Shown here: in pieces, positions 21,701-31,765 of the stretch | Layout of the letters: each line of letters opens with the position of its first letter | How positions within the stretch are numbered: position 1 is the first letter of the stretch | Source of the DNA: Didymodactylos carnosus | Taxonomy: Eukaryota > Rotifera > Eurotatoria > Philodinida > Philodinidae | Assembly (NCBI GenBank): GCA_905250885.1 | Contig: CAJNOQ010000285.1 | Span: 1 to 56,881, forward strand | Length of the DNA: 56,881 bases | Direction: 5' to 3' | Program-made: the position numbers and the translations under genes | The notes under the pieces: model-generated | The model's input: the letters and a program-made list of their open reading frames with translations, nothing else | Database searches by the model: none | Told to the model about the DNA's origin: nothing

Positions 21701-23773
21701 GTATATCTCATAATTCATTACGTATGTGTCTTGAAACAGTATTAATGCAACCTGGTATCAGTTTAGAAAATGTTATGGTATGTAGAATAAAAATCTTTTT
21801 GTTACTTTTTAATTAGGATTTCTTGTTTAGGTAGCTGTTGATGAAAAATTTTCTGAACCATTAGCATTAATTGATTTATTTGGTTTTCGCGGTGAAAAAA
21901 CATTGAGTAGTTCGACATATATGGGTAGAATAGACATATCTCTTTCTTCCTCTTGCTTTAATTAAAATTTTCTCTTTTCGTTTAGAACATTATGAGAAAG
22001 CATTGAAAAAAGTTTGGGAACTTTATCCAACAAAGGTAAAAGCTTTTTTTCTTCTTATTTGATTATAGTGTTAACGTTTGTTTACATCGTTTCAAAGGAT
22101 AAAATGATTATTATCGAAGAAGATCTTATATTATCACCAGATTTTCTCTACACACTAGCATTATTAAGTGAACCATTTAGACAAGATGAAACAATTGGTG
22201 GAATAACAATGTGGAATCCAAATTGTAAGTTAAACAATTTGTTTCGTAATATTATTTTGTACAGGACATTCTTCGTGTCAGAAAGCTATCTCAGTCACTA
22301 TATGTCCGATCTAGACCAAACTTTTTAGGGAATGTTGGACATCTCAGTGAATAGTTCCGATAAAGTCTTGAACGCTCAATCTACTTTCACTCGAATAAGA
22401 ATCAGAATAGATCATCGACTGTCCGGCAGAGTCCTCCTCTCAGAAAGCAGCTAGAGAGCTCAGGTTGGTTTTAAAATATCAAATTAAGTTAGGATCACGA
22501 TGTAAGAGAGCCAAATTTTTAAATTTTTTCTTTGTTTTATTTTTCAAAGGACTTTACTTTAAAAGTTCAAAAAAGGAAAGAAACTGGCGTATAACTTTCA
22601 ACAGTGTGAAAAAATGATGGTCTAAACCAAAAACTAGGCTTTTTTACGTTATCTCTATCCGCTCCAGCTTCAGTTAAGAAAAGCCATAAGTTCATTTCGA
22701 CTTTTCGTTATGCAGAAATCTGCCGGATTAGTGACTTTCACCAGATAAGATGGCTGTTTAACGCAAAAGATGAATTTTCTACTGTTTAATTATTTCACCA
22801 ACACATTGATGGTGGTACTGATATCGACGTTAAAAACGCTTGTAACCGTGTTGTGATCGTTACAGTGGGGACTTAATTTAAAATAGTTGCATTTTGTACT
22901 ATGAATGATGCTTTTATTTTAGCCTATGAGGATGTTGATGGTTCATCAAGTCTTATATATCGTGTAGATGAACTATATGGATTAGGATATCTACTTCGAC
23001 GATCATTTTATGATGAACATATGAAAGCATTTAGTGAATGTTGTTCTAAACGGTATTTTATGACTAATAATGAAGATAAATATAATTCTAATTACTTTAT
23101 ATTCTTAGTGTTTGGTATCGTTGGAAATTTGTTGGTAGTTCTCATTCATTTTTAACTCCTGATATATCTCGTGTATTTCGTCGTCCTGTTGATGGCAATC
23201 ATGATAATATGAAATATTTAGAAAAATTATTTAATAGAAAACGAAAAACAAATTTGTATGTATATTATTACTGACAGATATTTTCTCTTTATTGATTTTT
23301 TCTTCTTCAATATATATAGAAATCCATTTCCTGTCTTAACAAATGTTGATACATTACGTAAAGAAACATATGATACAACATTACTGAAATCTATTGCTAG
23401 TGCAACATTATTAAAATTACCAGATAAATGTGATACATTACAAAAAATTGATATATCAATTGAAAATAGGTAAGTTTATCAAAGTGATTATCTTTAACTG
23501 TTATTATTATTATTTTCATTTTTATTTAGTTCTCAGACATTTAAATATATTTATACTCAATCTAATCCAACTGATTATTCGACTTTAGTTTTAATAACGC
23601 GTTGTTTTGGTTTATTTCATCATGAATCAACCGATCCAACGGGTCTCTATCATGGCATATTACGTTTTAACTCAAATAAAAATCATTACTATTTAATTGG
23701 ATCAAAATCAACATTCTATTCATCATCATCAGACTCTTCTTTAAAAATACAACCACCGCCTATTGTTGCTTAA
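15785..23773 (+). CDS. POMGNT1-like type II membrane glycosyltransferase with two STEM domains (24 exons, 855 aa)
   Basis: The exons are 15785-15824, 15900-15983, 16048-16209, 16288-16390, 16460-16524, 16688-16738, 16835-16919, 18058-18184, 18289-18355, 18412-18592, 18662-18768, 18824-18908, one of 19007-19133 or 20238-20364, 20793-20862, 20920-21018, 21545-21640, 21701-21777, 21831-21924, 21986-22035, 22098-22224, 22923-23052, 23109-23255, 23320-23469 and 23530-23773; frame holds throughout. A basic cytosolic start is followed by a TM anchor (about 15-37). STEM/FAM3-like domain 1 lies at about 96-239 and domain 2 at about 280-428, then a RRDFCSRYDGYGDFC link and a GT13 domain with metal-binding EED (about 597-599), YRVDELYGLGYLLRRS and PDISR. 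POMGNT1 adds GlcNAc to O-mannose in the Golgi and has one STEM domain; here there are two. The loop corresponding to WDWDMW reads RVWYRW, so activity is doubtful. Confidence 0.88.
15825..15899 (+). other. 75-bp in-frame, stop-free intron in the TM-anchor region
   Basis: The intron runs GTATTATT..TTTTTAG. Its length is a multiple of three and it has no stop in frame, so retention would insert 25 mostly basic and hydrophobic residues between the cytosolic tail and the TM helix. Splicing gives ..KQFGGIGNFFAMIIL.., a compact type II anchor, and is the preferred model. Confidence 0.6.
17224..17548. mobile_element. MITE with GGGG..GTATCACAAAAAACTTAAG terminal repeats, copy 1 (325 bp)
   Basis: The left end GGGGGCCGTATCACAAAAAA followed by CTTAAGTC pairs with the right end GACTTAAGTTTTTTCGTGATACAATCCCC. 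CTTAAG recurs many times inside (seven or more), several copies being subterminal. It is non-coding and sits in intron 7 of the POMGNT1-like gene. A second copy in the opposite orientation is at 26736-27006; shared internal blocks include CATGGGAAATGTAGTCTTAAAGTTAAGACCGAAAACTTAAGTC. Confidence 0.85.
19007..19133 (+). CDS. Alternative exon 13a of the POMGNT1-like gene (STEM domain 2)
   Basis: This 127-nt exon is flanked by TATCTTTAG acceptor and GAG|GTGACT donor. It encodes 42 full codons (LRNFTRVLLRGYGSSKINTL NFRDSWAF...FEE) after completing a split codon. It is homologous to exon 13b and to exon 8 of STEM domain 1; all three are exactly 127 nt with the same phases. Conserved positions include LL, GS, RD-WA and the terminal FEE shared with 13b. 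It lacks the VGQKG motif seen in 13b. Confidence 0.75.
20238..20364 (+). CDS. Alternative exon 13b of the POMGNT1-like gene (STEM domain 2)
   Basis: This 127-nt exon has a TTTTCTAG acceptor and a GAG|GTATAT donor. It encodes LSQHSRNLLFDLGSG.. YRDHWALVGQKG..FEE. It is the more canonical version of this STEM segment, keeping the WA-VG-KG pattern of the family. If it were spliced after 13a, its first codons would read ATT GAG CCA GCA TAG, a premature stop. Confidence 0.8.
20628..20660. repeat. GTT/ATT trinucleotide-rich microsatellite
   Basis: An interrupted run of TTG, TTA and GTT triplets in the intron after exon 13b. Confidence 0.7.
21088..21431. mobile_element. MITE-like element with GGTTTTCTCCTCGAT terminal repeats
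   Basis: TGGTTTTCTCCTCGAT near 21088 is inverted near the other end (ATCGAGGAGAAAACCA, to 21431), bounding about 345 bp of non-coding sequence in intron 15 of the POMGNT1-like gene. An internal block (AGCTCGAAGACGTCTCATTTTGT) resembles one inside the Tc1/mariner-like element at 45911-46387. Confidence 0.65.
22225..22922. other. Long 698-bp intron of the POMGNT1-like gene
   Basis: This intron interrupts the GT13 domain just after the TMWNPN motif. I found no terminal repeats and no alternative GT13 exon in it, so the missing catalytic aspartates of this protein are not hidden here. Confidence 0.4.
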
Positions 23774-23872
23774 TAATTCACGAATCTCTATCTTTTTCTC
23801 TCTGTTTAGTTTAATTTAACAACGGCGGTCTATTAATGTTTTTTATTATAAGTTTACTTATAGTAGAACTAA

Positions 23873-23878
23873 AATAAA
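23873..23878 (+). terminator. Polyadenylation signal AATAAA of the POMGNT1-like gene
   Basis: AATAAA lies about 100 nt after the TAA stop at 23771-23773. Confidence 0.55.
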
Positions 23879-24706
23879 CAACATTTATATAGACAGTTTG
23901 TTTTATGAAAGATTTATCTAGTCTCTCGTATATGCACATACGTGCAGACATCGTATTTTTATTGTTATTTTTTCTCAAAATTTATTTTTTAGCCTATTTG
24001 TTAACTCATTTTTTTTTATAAACTATTGTAACGCTCACAGTGTTATCGTCTTGTAATTTATTAGCGAAAAAAACCATGAGGTTAAGGCTAATCGCAATTT
24101 TCAGAAGTTAATTGTAGTCCTGTAGCATATTGATTTGACCAATTTATCACTCATACGAACAACCAGAACATTGAGAAGTTTTTTGTTTTAATTATTTAAC
24201 TCTTTATGAACTAATTTAACTTTAATGTAATATATACAGAGCAATATTACTTTGTTTTCATCTTCTTCTTTTTTTGTATTTTTGTCTGATTTACTGTGTC
24301 ATTCCATCAAAACCACTCTCCTTTCTGTTCTATGTTTTGCTTATTTATACATACACAAAACTTTTAGTTCATTTTATTTTTTTTTCAGTGAAAAAAAGCG
24401 TGATGTTTTAATTTATGATTATCATTGTTGTTGTTGTTTTTTTGTTTTTCTGTAATTTAAAAGTTATCTTATTTCTATTTATAAACAAATATTGGACACG
24501 TCCATCTTCCTATTTGTGTTAAAATGTATAATGAAAATATTAAAAAAAACTGTTTACCATCTAAACAATGTGATATAGAAAATAATAACAAACAATAGAT
24601 TTTGAGTTTCATTTACGTGCGAAAATACGATAGTTATTCTAATTAACTTAATCTATTTTTTGTTAAGATATCGTGGTCTTTTATTGATAAAAAATTTTCA
24701 TTATCC
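23879..24706. other. Non-coding downstream region
   Basis: T-rich sequence with no gene that I can support. It ends at the target site of the hAT-type MITE. Confidence 0.5.
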
Positions 24707-24714
24707 AATGTGAA

Positions 24715-25448
24715 CAGGCCTCGCAGCGGTCCTGATTTCCTGATTTTTTAAGTCGTCCTGATTCGTCCTGATTTTGGCAAAAATTCTGATTTTCCTGATT
24801 TTTGTTGCTTTTCGAACTAGGTCATTTCCCTTGAAGATTCCAGTTTAGTCTAGGTACAGGCGTTTCAGAAATTCCGTCTTGAATCGATGATGACACTGGT
24901 TTCCAATGACCGCGTTGCTTGTCTTGTTTGCAGAGTAGCTATTGTTCTTTATGAATTAAAATTGTTGGTGAATATATGGAAAAAGTCATTTTTTTAATAC
25001 AAGATTAGATGCCATTATCGTACAAGGAAAAAGAATCATCAAACAGAAGTTAGGGCTACAAGCTGATAGTCCGCTGATAGTCCGCTGAACCATCAACTCT
25101 CCTTGTTGAATGGCTATCAACGAATCGCAGTAGATTTTCATATATACACTTTTACGATTTTTTCGTATATACACATTCATTTCTCGTTCGTTCATTGTTC
25201 GTTTTATTTATCGATATTTATCGCATACATTGTCAGAATTGCGATCGAAGCACTGGCCCATTGTGACTTTCTTGATAGCTTGACTTTGCATATTGATCTG
25301 CTGTAAGTCACATGAAATTGTTGAGGGTGTAGATGTACGTCTTTCGGTAAACCTCAGTCAATCCTGATTTCCTGATAAAATTCCTGATTTCTTTTGCTGG
25401 AAATCCTGTCCTGATCCTGATTTCTTATGAAGGCCGCTGCGAGGTCTG
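24715..25448. mobile_element. hAT-type MITE with 8-bp target-site duplication (734 bp)
   Basis: The left end CAGGCCTCGCAGCGGTCCTGA is inverted at the right end (..GGCCGCTGCGAGGTCTG). The flanking 8-mers are AATGTGAA (24707-24714) and AACGTGAA (25449-25456), which differ by one base; an 8-bp duplication and CA..TG ends are the hAT hallmark. Subterminal (T)CCTGATT motifs are repeated about eight times at the left and six at the right, as expected for hAT transposase binding sites. No transposase is encoded, so it would need a partner element. Confidence 0.88.
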
Positions 25449-25889
25449 AACGTGAACATCGGAAATGAAAATTTTGTCACTATACTTTGAGATGGTTGGT
25501 ATTTGATAACAGTTTTGTCCAGATCGAACTTATATTTATCAAGATAGGTTTCTTATAGGAAGGGTCTTGAAATCACATTCATCTACTGACTATTGGGCAA
25601 AAAAAATAAATACAAATAAAAAATCACGGAACTAGGAGTGAAGGGAGAAGTCAATGAACAGTCCGAGGAGGAAATGATGACAACAGAGCCACCATAATTA
25701 TCTAGATAATTGAATTTAGTAACTAGATTCATTAGAGGCTAAAACAACAAGTTTTATTAACTCTATTTGGTATATTTATTTAGTTAAAAATAGTGGTTGA
25801 CCAATACCAAATTTTTTCGAGTGTTCGGGCCAAAGCTTTTCCTTCACCTACCAATCCTGAATAATGTTTCTGACACGAAGGCTAAATAT
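25449..25889. other. Non-coding region between mobile elements
   Basis: AT-rich sequence; I see no coding or repeat signal apart from the 8-bp target duplication at its left end. Confidence 0.4.
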
Positions 25890-26610
25890 GATGCTGTCAA
25901 TTCAGAAAGATAGCATGATTTTTGTTTCCCTTCTTTTCGGCATGATTGAATAGAACTCATCGACTTACCTCGGAAGAAGCCAATTTAAGGTTTTTTAACT
26001 TCTTTTTTGGATGAAAAAATTGAAAAATACTGAACCGTAGGAAAAACGGTAATAGATGTTTTATGATACTGTGTACACCGATTTGCTCTTATCAATATAT
26101 ATAACTGAATAGTAGTCAAGTACATACGCAAACCAACTATAGGACACTTGTGACATAAAAAGAGATGATCTGGAGTAGGGGTGTTAGTTTAGTTTTATTG
26201 TTCATTTATAACAATGGATAAATATAAATTCGTCATTTGCGTCATTTGTATTTGAATAATAAAGATAAATAAATGGAAAAAATTAATTTTTATAAAATAA
26301 AGATAAGATAAAGAAATAAAGATTTTATTTTATCAAATATATGCAGTAGATGTGGAAGACCACAGAATTTGTTATTATTCAGATAAAGTACTTTGTGAAT
26401 TAAAAAAAAAATTTCCAAAATTAGCTTTCCAGACTTAGTTTTCAGTGGAAACTAAGAAATAAATTGTTTTAGAATTTCGAAAAGCGACCAAACATGCAAT
26501 TTTTCCTTTTCTTTCAAAATTTCCCTGCTTTCCCTGCAGCTCAAAAGATCAGTATTTTTCAATTTTTTCATCCAAAAACGACGTTGAAAAATCTTAAATT
26601 GCCACGAGAA
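25890..26610. mobile_element. Degenerate fold-back element related to the 1.19-kb palindromic family
   Basis: The left end (TGCTGTCAATTCAGAAAGATAG, followed by a GGCATGATTGAATAGAACTCATCGACTTACCT block) resembles the left end of the element at 12975. TTTTGGATGAAAAAATTGAAAAATACTGA near 26000 is inverted near 26551-26580. The block 26413-26500 is the reverse complement of 56530-56620. The copy is mosaic and partly deleted, so its borders are approximate. Confidence 0.65.
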
Positions 26611-26735
26611 CGAGCAGCACGAACAACAACGGTATCAGAACTGACAACAGTCGAAAAGATTTCCTGCCCAGACAGAAAACATTCGGCCAACCTAGATTCA
26701 CCGAGTTTTTTTTCGACTCTATGGAACACGGCCCA

Positions 26736-27006
26736 GGGGATCGTATCACAAAAAAGACAAGTTGACGATTTGTTTACTTTTTAAAAGCGGCTGACAACAG
26801 TGACAAACTTCGGATAAAAACCCGCAAAATAACGAAATATTTATTCTCTAATCCTTCGAATGTTGTTTTCGTCGAATTGTATCGTTAAACGCTTGAGCTA
26901 TTCGAAAAATGTGTCAATGACTTAAGTTTTCGGTCTTAACTTTAAGACTACATTTCCCATGACTTAAGTCATCCTTTGACTTAAGCTTTTTTGTGATACG
27001 ACCCCC
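26736..27006. mobile_element. MITE with GTATCACAAAAAA termini, copy 2 (271 bp, inverted relative to copy 1)
   Basis: The ends GGGGATCGTATCACAAAAAA and TTTTTTGTGATACGACCCCC are inverted copies of each other. The interior matches 17224-17548 in reverse, including the ATGTAGTCTTAAAGTTAAGACC block and the CGAAATATTTATTCTCTAA block. It has lost an internal CTTAAG-rich stretch. Confidence 0.85.
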
Positions 27007-27036
27007 AGAAGTCTAAAAATCCTGATTACGCCATTC

Positions 27037-27321
27037 TAGCAAAAGTCTATATACGCGGTGATAGGCTCGTGTCACTCTGTGTTACTATTTCGTATCTACA
27101 TCAAAATCTGTGAGAATGAGCTAAAAATATCCGAATATATCTGTTTTGAGTTGCTTTGTGGTACGGTGCAAAAAATTCAATGAAATTATAGCCAGAATCC
27201 TATAAAATTTTATTGATACTAAACTCAGCAATTGTCTTTTTTCTGTTTTCAACATTTCCAAAGGAGCATTGTGATCATATTCTGATTTTTTCAGGTATCA
27301 CTGCGTATATAGACTTTGCTA
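27037..27321. mobile_element. MITE with TAGCAAAAGTCTATATACGC termini (285 bp)
   Basis: The left TAGCAAAAGTCTATATACGCGGTGATA pairs with the right TATCACTGCGTATATAGACTTTGCTA; the 26-27-nt terminal repeats differ by one indel and one mismatch. It is non-coding. It lies directly beside the CTGATTACGCCATT motif, which also occurs as AATGGCGTAACCAGG near 56500. Confidence 0.82.
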
Positions 27322-29995
27322 GGTGCCTCGAACTGTTTTAATAAACAAACGCCGTCATGAAACTCGACGTGTTTGACTACCTGCGTTCTTGTCGTCTCTG
27401 GTATTTCTACCGGTTAATCTATACTAGTATACCTAGGTTACCCTCATCAACAGAATTTTGAATAGAGAATGATCGTTGTAGTCTAAGTACTTTTCATATC
27501 CATAGAAAAAAACGTTGAAAAAGTTTCGGATCAGCGGCGACGGCGAAAAACTTCAAAAACAAGTTCCGTCCATGACGGCGCCGGTGACAGCGACGCGGCT
27601 AACACCTTTAGTCGGTAGTCCATACATTTCAGCTAAAGATTGTGATTCTGTTGTTAAAAGTTTTACAACTCAAATTTACCCTCAAATTTTTTGTCAATTT
27701 CCAAAACTATTTAACTCACCATCATTTTTTTTTAATACATTTTTTGGAGCGACACGTAGACCACGATATTGCTAGAAAAAGATTAAAGAAAAAATATGCC
27801 TGCACTCCACATCATAATCATAGATTCCATCTCAAACGCTTCAATAATTTTCCTTACCGGCCTGGTCAAGAAAGTCATGGTTCATGAAGAAAGCTGATAT
27901 TTTGTTTTCGCTTTCTCTGCAGCTTGTTATATCTTTGGTTTCTGAAAAATCTTCTAATCTTTAGTTTTTTATTTCAAACAACTGCACTTCATGATAGCGA
28001 TATCGCTCCTATTCTTAAACATATAGTTTTATGTGGTACAAATAAGTTTTCCTGGCCAAGATCCATAATTTTTATTAAAATAACAAATAACTAGACGGCG
28101 ATCACGCCAGCGAGAGTTGCAAATGCGGTGCGAGGCAGGTAAACATGATAACCGGAGGTGCAGATTTTGTTGAATAACATACAGCAGCCTTACTACATAA
28201 CTGATGAAGAAAGTGTAGATTACCTGCATAACAAAAAAATGTTTTGATTACTGAAGTCGGGAAGGTTGTGAAGTTCAAATAATGATTTAGCAGTCTAAAG
28301 CTTTAACCTTTATCATAGGCTAGAGATTTTATCTTACATACTGCGTTAATCACCTTTAAAACAGTAATGCATTTAGACACCAGGCATTGCGTTAATTATT
28401 CACTGAATACATATAAAAAAAAACATTGTCATGAAATGAATCACAGAGTATGGGAACGTACTCTCTTATAAATGCACCTGCACATGAATGACTCAGATTA
28501 ATTAGCGATGTCTTTTAAAAAACAAAATTACAAGTACCAGGCGTTCAAATCATGTACTTCGAACGTCCTAACTCTCTACTGGAACATCTGCAAAGACTGA
28601 AAACAGCTTATTTATTAATTCAGTCATAAAATCATAGTTCCCTATTTGCTTAAAATTTTACTGCACCCCTTCTAGTTCCTGAGAAAATCGTTACAGAAAA
28701 TGACACTTTTTCGATCTAGAAAGAAAACAGTTTATTACTATAATGTGGTATTGCTTCGCATCGCATTAACAATATCGTCACATTTATGAATGCATTCACA
28801 CGTTAGAAAATAAAGAGTATACTGTCTTCGTCTCCAAATCCTGATATTGAATCAAAATGCATTAAACGAAAATGAACGAAGAATATAGTCCGAGAAGGAA
28901 CAATGTGAAAAATAAATATTTATTAATCAATTTGAAAGTGAACGTAATATATATGCACAAGGTGAATGAATGATTCTTTTGATTATATACCTTTATATTA
29001 TTTGTATTGTCTTTAATATCTAATGTGACCCTGAACTTCAGAAAACGTCAATAAGCGCCACAGATTGTTAATTTATTATTTACATTGACTTTGTTTAGTA
29101 TATTTCATGTTTTTTAAATGAAATTATTTTTATCGATTATATTGTTTTATGTTGATTAGCGTAAAGTTATTAATTGAAAACTTATTAAATATATAATTTC
29201 ATAATATAGAACTAACCTATTTCATTTTTTCATGGATGTTTTTGATAATAATTTAATGCATTTTACGAAGCAATTCAGCTGTAAAGAGCTCATAATTTAG
29301 GACTATAAAAGTTTCCGTTACTTCTTCGGCCGTTATCGACAACGCTAACTGAAAATACAGTTACCGTTGAAATAACGGTAACGATCAGTTAGTTAACTTT
29401 GTGGTAACTATTTTTTAAGTATGGCAGAAATATCCACGCAGCGGCTTAAAATGGCTTCCAAAATCATTAGTTTTCCACTAAAACTGTTGAAACTTTCATA
29501 AATGCCATGGTTTTGTAGTCTAATTTCGTTGATGAAAACAGAAAGGTTTCTCAAGCTGGCTGTAGATGTTGATAGTTGATAGAGAAGATAATTACATGTA
29601 AAGTCTGAAGTTGTTTTGGCTATCGGATTAATAAGCGAGACATTGACAAAAGTGATTTTATCTTAACCATTTTTTCAGTTTTATATGAATATATAGATAT
29701 GCGTTTTTATACGCCAAAAATATGTGCTAGTTTTATATAGAATACGTAGTATTTCACGTTACAGGTGAACAGTCTTCTCATCCTTGATCTAATAGGTCAT
29801 GTACATTAATGATGGATAGACGTACACACACACCCTTCAGTTCTTTGTTTCTATTTGTATCCTTGTACATTCTCTCTCATACATGTTTTGCCTTTGTTTA
29901 TAAAATATAAATACTTTTACAATAACTAAAAAGAAAAATGTTAATAATTAAACATAAAAACATTGTTCGATGCTAAATTTCCTTTATTACCAGAA
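27322..29995. other. Gene-poor region
   Basis: It contains a short GC-rich patch around 27520-27610 (ATGACGGCGCCGGTGACAGC) with open frames of 80-86 codons that I do not recognise, and otherwise AT-rich filler. A palindrome-prone TTACCGTTGAAATAACGGTAA sits near 29360. A TTACCAG acceptor-like site lies just before the 249-aa ORF. No other gene can be supported. Confidence 0.4.
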
Positions 29996-30745
29996 ATGGA
30001 TCCGAATTCAACATCAAATGATGAATGGCAAAATTCATTTGATCGATTTTTAAGACAGCATGATCAACAGCAACAACCACTATCAACAACACTCCCTCTT
30101 AATAATCAGCGAATGGATGATTTATCGTTTAACTCTCATATCAATGATGTATGGGGACAACCTAGACTTATGCAAAATAATGAATTTAATATGTTTAATG
30201 ATTTTTTAAACAGTTCTCATTATACGCAACAACCACCACCAATCGGTATCCCTACATTTTCTTCGTCATCATCGTCGACGTCAGATTCATTTTTACAACA
30301 ACAAAACAACAGGCAGCCAGCAGCTAGTCTTCCTTATCATTCTCCAGACTCATTTTTACCCATATCTTCAACTTCAAATCGAAAAATTCGTACAACACCC
30401 GATAATAATTTTGATTTCGGTTTACCTCCATCCTCTCCTCCCACGTCATCATACTTTAAATCAATGCGAGCTTCGCCAACTTCAGGAACAGGAAGACGTC
30501 CTTTACCACCTACTATTCCCAGACTTCCACGACGTAGTCCACCTGGTATGATCATTCCGTCTCATCAAAAACAACGAACTCCACCATTGTTACAAGTTTC
30601 AAATGATGAAACAGCTCATCTTCAACAACATTCAATAACACAACGAGCAAAACAAAACTCACCATTATATGTTGCTTGTATTAATCATGGATCCAATCAT
30701 AACGGTGTTCTTGGACCTCCTGTTCTTTTACCACCCTCATTTTAA
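29996..30745 (+). CDS. Unrecognised 249-aa low-complexity, Pro/Ser/Gln/Asn-rich protein
   Basis: The ATG at 29996 (MDPNSTSNDEWQNSF) opens an uninterrupted frame to TAA at 30745. The protein has a Q-rich stretch (about 20-30), a serine run (about 94-99), a QQPPP motif, and a basic proline-rich core (GRRPLPPTIPRLPRRSPPG at about 167-185) with SH3/WW-like PxxP motifs. It ends GVLGPPVLLPPSF. No TM, signal peptide or known domain is visible, so it is probably disordered. Codon use matches local genes, and the reading frame is far longer than chance in DNA this AT-rich. A polypyrimidine-AG (TTTCCTTTATTACCAG) ends two bases before the ATG, so a 5' non-coding exon is possible. Function unknown. Confidence 0.65.
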   Translation: MDPNSTSNDEWQNSFDRFLRQHDQQQQPLSTTLPLNNQRMDDLSFNSHINDVWGQPRLMQNNEFNMFNDFLNSSHYTQQPPPIGIPTFSSSSSSTSDSFLQQQNNRQPAASLPYHSPDSFLPISSTSNRKIRTTPDNNFDFGLPPSSPPTSSYFKSMRASPTSGTGRRPLPPTIPRLPRRSPPGMIIPSHQKQRTPPLLQVSNDETAHLQQHSITQRAKQNSPLYVACINHGSNHNGVLGPPVLLPPSF

Positions 30746-31228
30746 TACTAAGTTTTCTCGTTTTATTTATTAAACATAATTTTCTCGTTTTTAACTGCTC
30801 TATCATGACTTGTGCTATTATTTAAACATTTTTTCCAAAGAAATGAATTTAAAATCAGAAAACCTTTATCTTCAATAAAACGGCTAAACTAGTGAAGAAT
30901 ATTATTCACCATAGTGTGCCGTTAAACGTCACATTCGATATTACAAACATTGAAGTGCAACTGAATTATTCGGTAGCATGATAGTCCATTTAAAATAGAA
31001 CATTACAAAAAGGTATATCAGTTAAAGAAGATAAATGAAGGTAGCAATATTTTTTTTTCTTTTATTTGTTAGATTTTTTTTCATCCCATTGTTTTGATCG
31101 AAATATTGATGTAATTTTCGAACTATGAGAAGATATGATAATGCATCTCACGTAAGTAAAATCAGTAGAAAGGAAAGGTGTCAGACACAATTTGAATTTT
31201 CTTTCAGAAATTATTTTCTCACTCGGCT
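30746..31228. other. Non-coding spacer
   Basis: 3' flank of the 249-aa ORF; no gene or repeat recognised. Confidence 0.4.
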
Positions 31229-31765
31229 CTAGTACCGGAGTCAAAAAGCAGTGCACTCGGATGTTTTTTGAATAACGTTAGATCGGAATGAACTAGAGAG
31301 GTCTGGTTCTCACTATTTTTAAGTAAATTTATGGGGCTATCGAACGACTTAAAAATGATCTGAAAACTACCAGTTTCAGGTGATGTACCTTCTCGGACAA
31401 AATATCGCCGCGGACAGGATTCTAAATAAAATTTTTGTTCTAAATTTACATCTAGATAGAGCAACATCTGCTCTACAAAACTAAACACGTCCGAGGCCAC
31501 TGTCTTTTTTCGTTTGGTAGCTATAGGCATTTAACTGGGAACACCTGAGCAGCCTCGAGACCGACCATTTTTAGGGTTTGGAGCATCAGTAATATATGTA
31601 GACATAGGTTTTCAACTATACTGATTCTCGTGGCGATGTTTGTTTTTCGTGAAAAAGTTCAAAAACCTAGTGAAACCTTATACTAGGTGAAACCTTTCTA
31701 GCTCATTCCGATCAAACGTTATGCAAAAAACATCCGAGTGCACTGCTTTTTGACTCCGATACTAG
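31229..31765. mobile_element. Non-autonomous DNA element with ~70-bp terminal inverted repeats (537 bp)
   Basis: The ends are CTAGTACCGGAGTCAAAAAG.. and ..CTTTTTGACTCCGATACTAG. The inversion continues through GCAGTGCACTCGGATGTTTTTTG, AACGTT and GATCGGAATGA for about 70 bp. The middle (about 31305-31690) is unique and carries a 103-codon minus-strand frame with no recognisable transposase motif. No convincing target duplication was found. Confidence 0.82.

Noticed and set aside
26494..26784. 96-codon ORF with Arg-rich middle
   Set aside because: It lies across a fold-back element and the start of a MITE; the frame is accidental.
27515..27887. Overlapping 81- and 86-codon ORFs starting in a GC-rich patch
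   Set aside because: No domain, no supporting splice sites and no homology that I can recognise; too weak to call.
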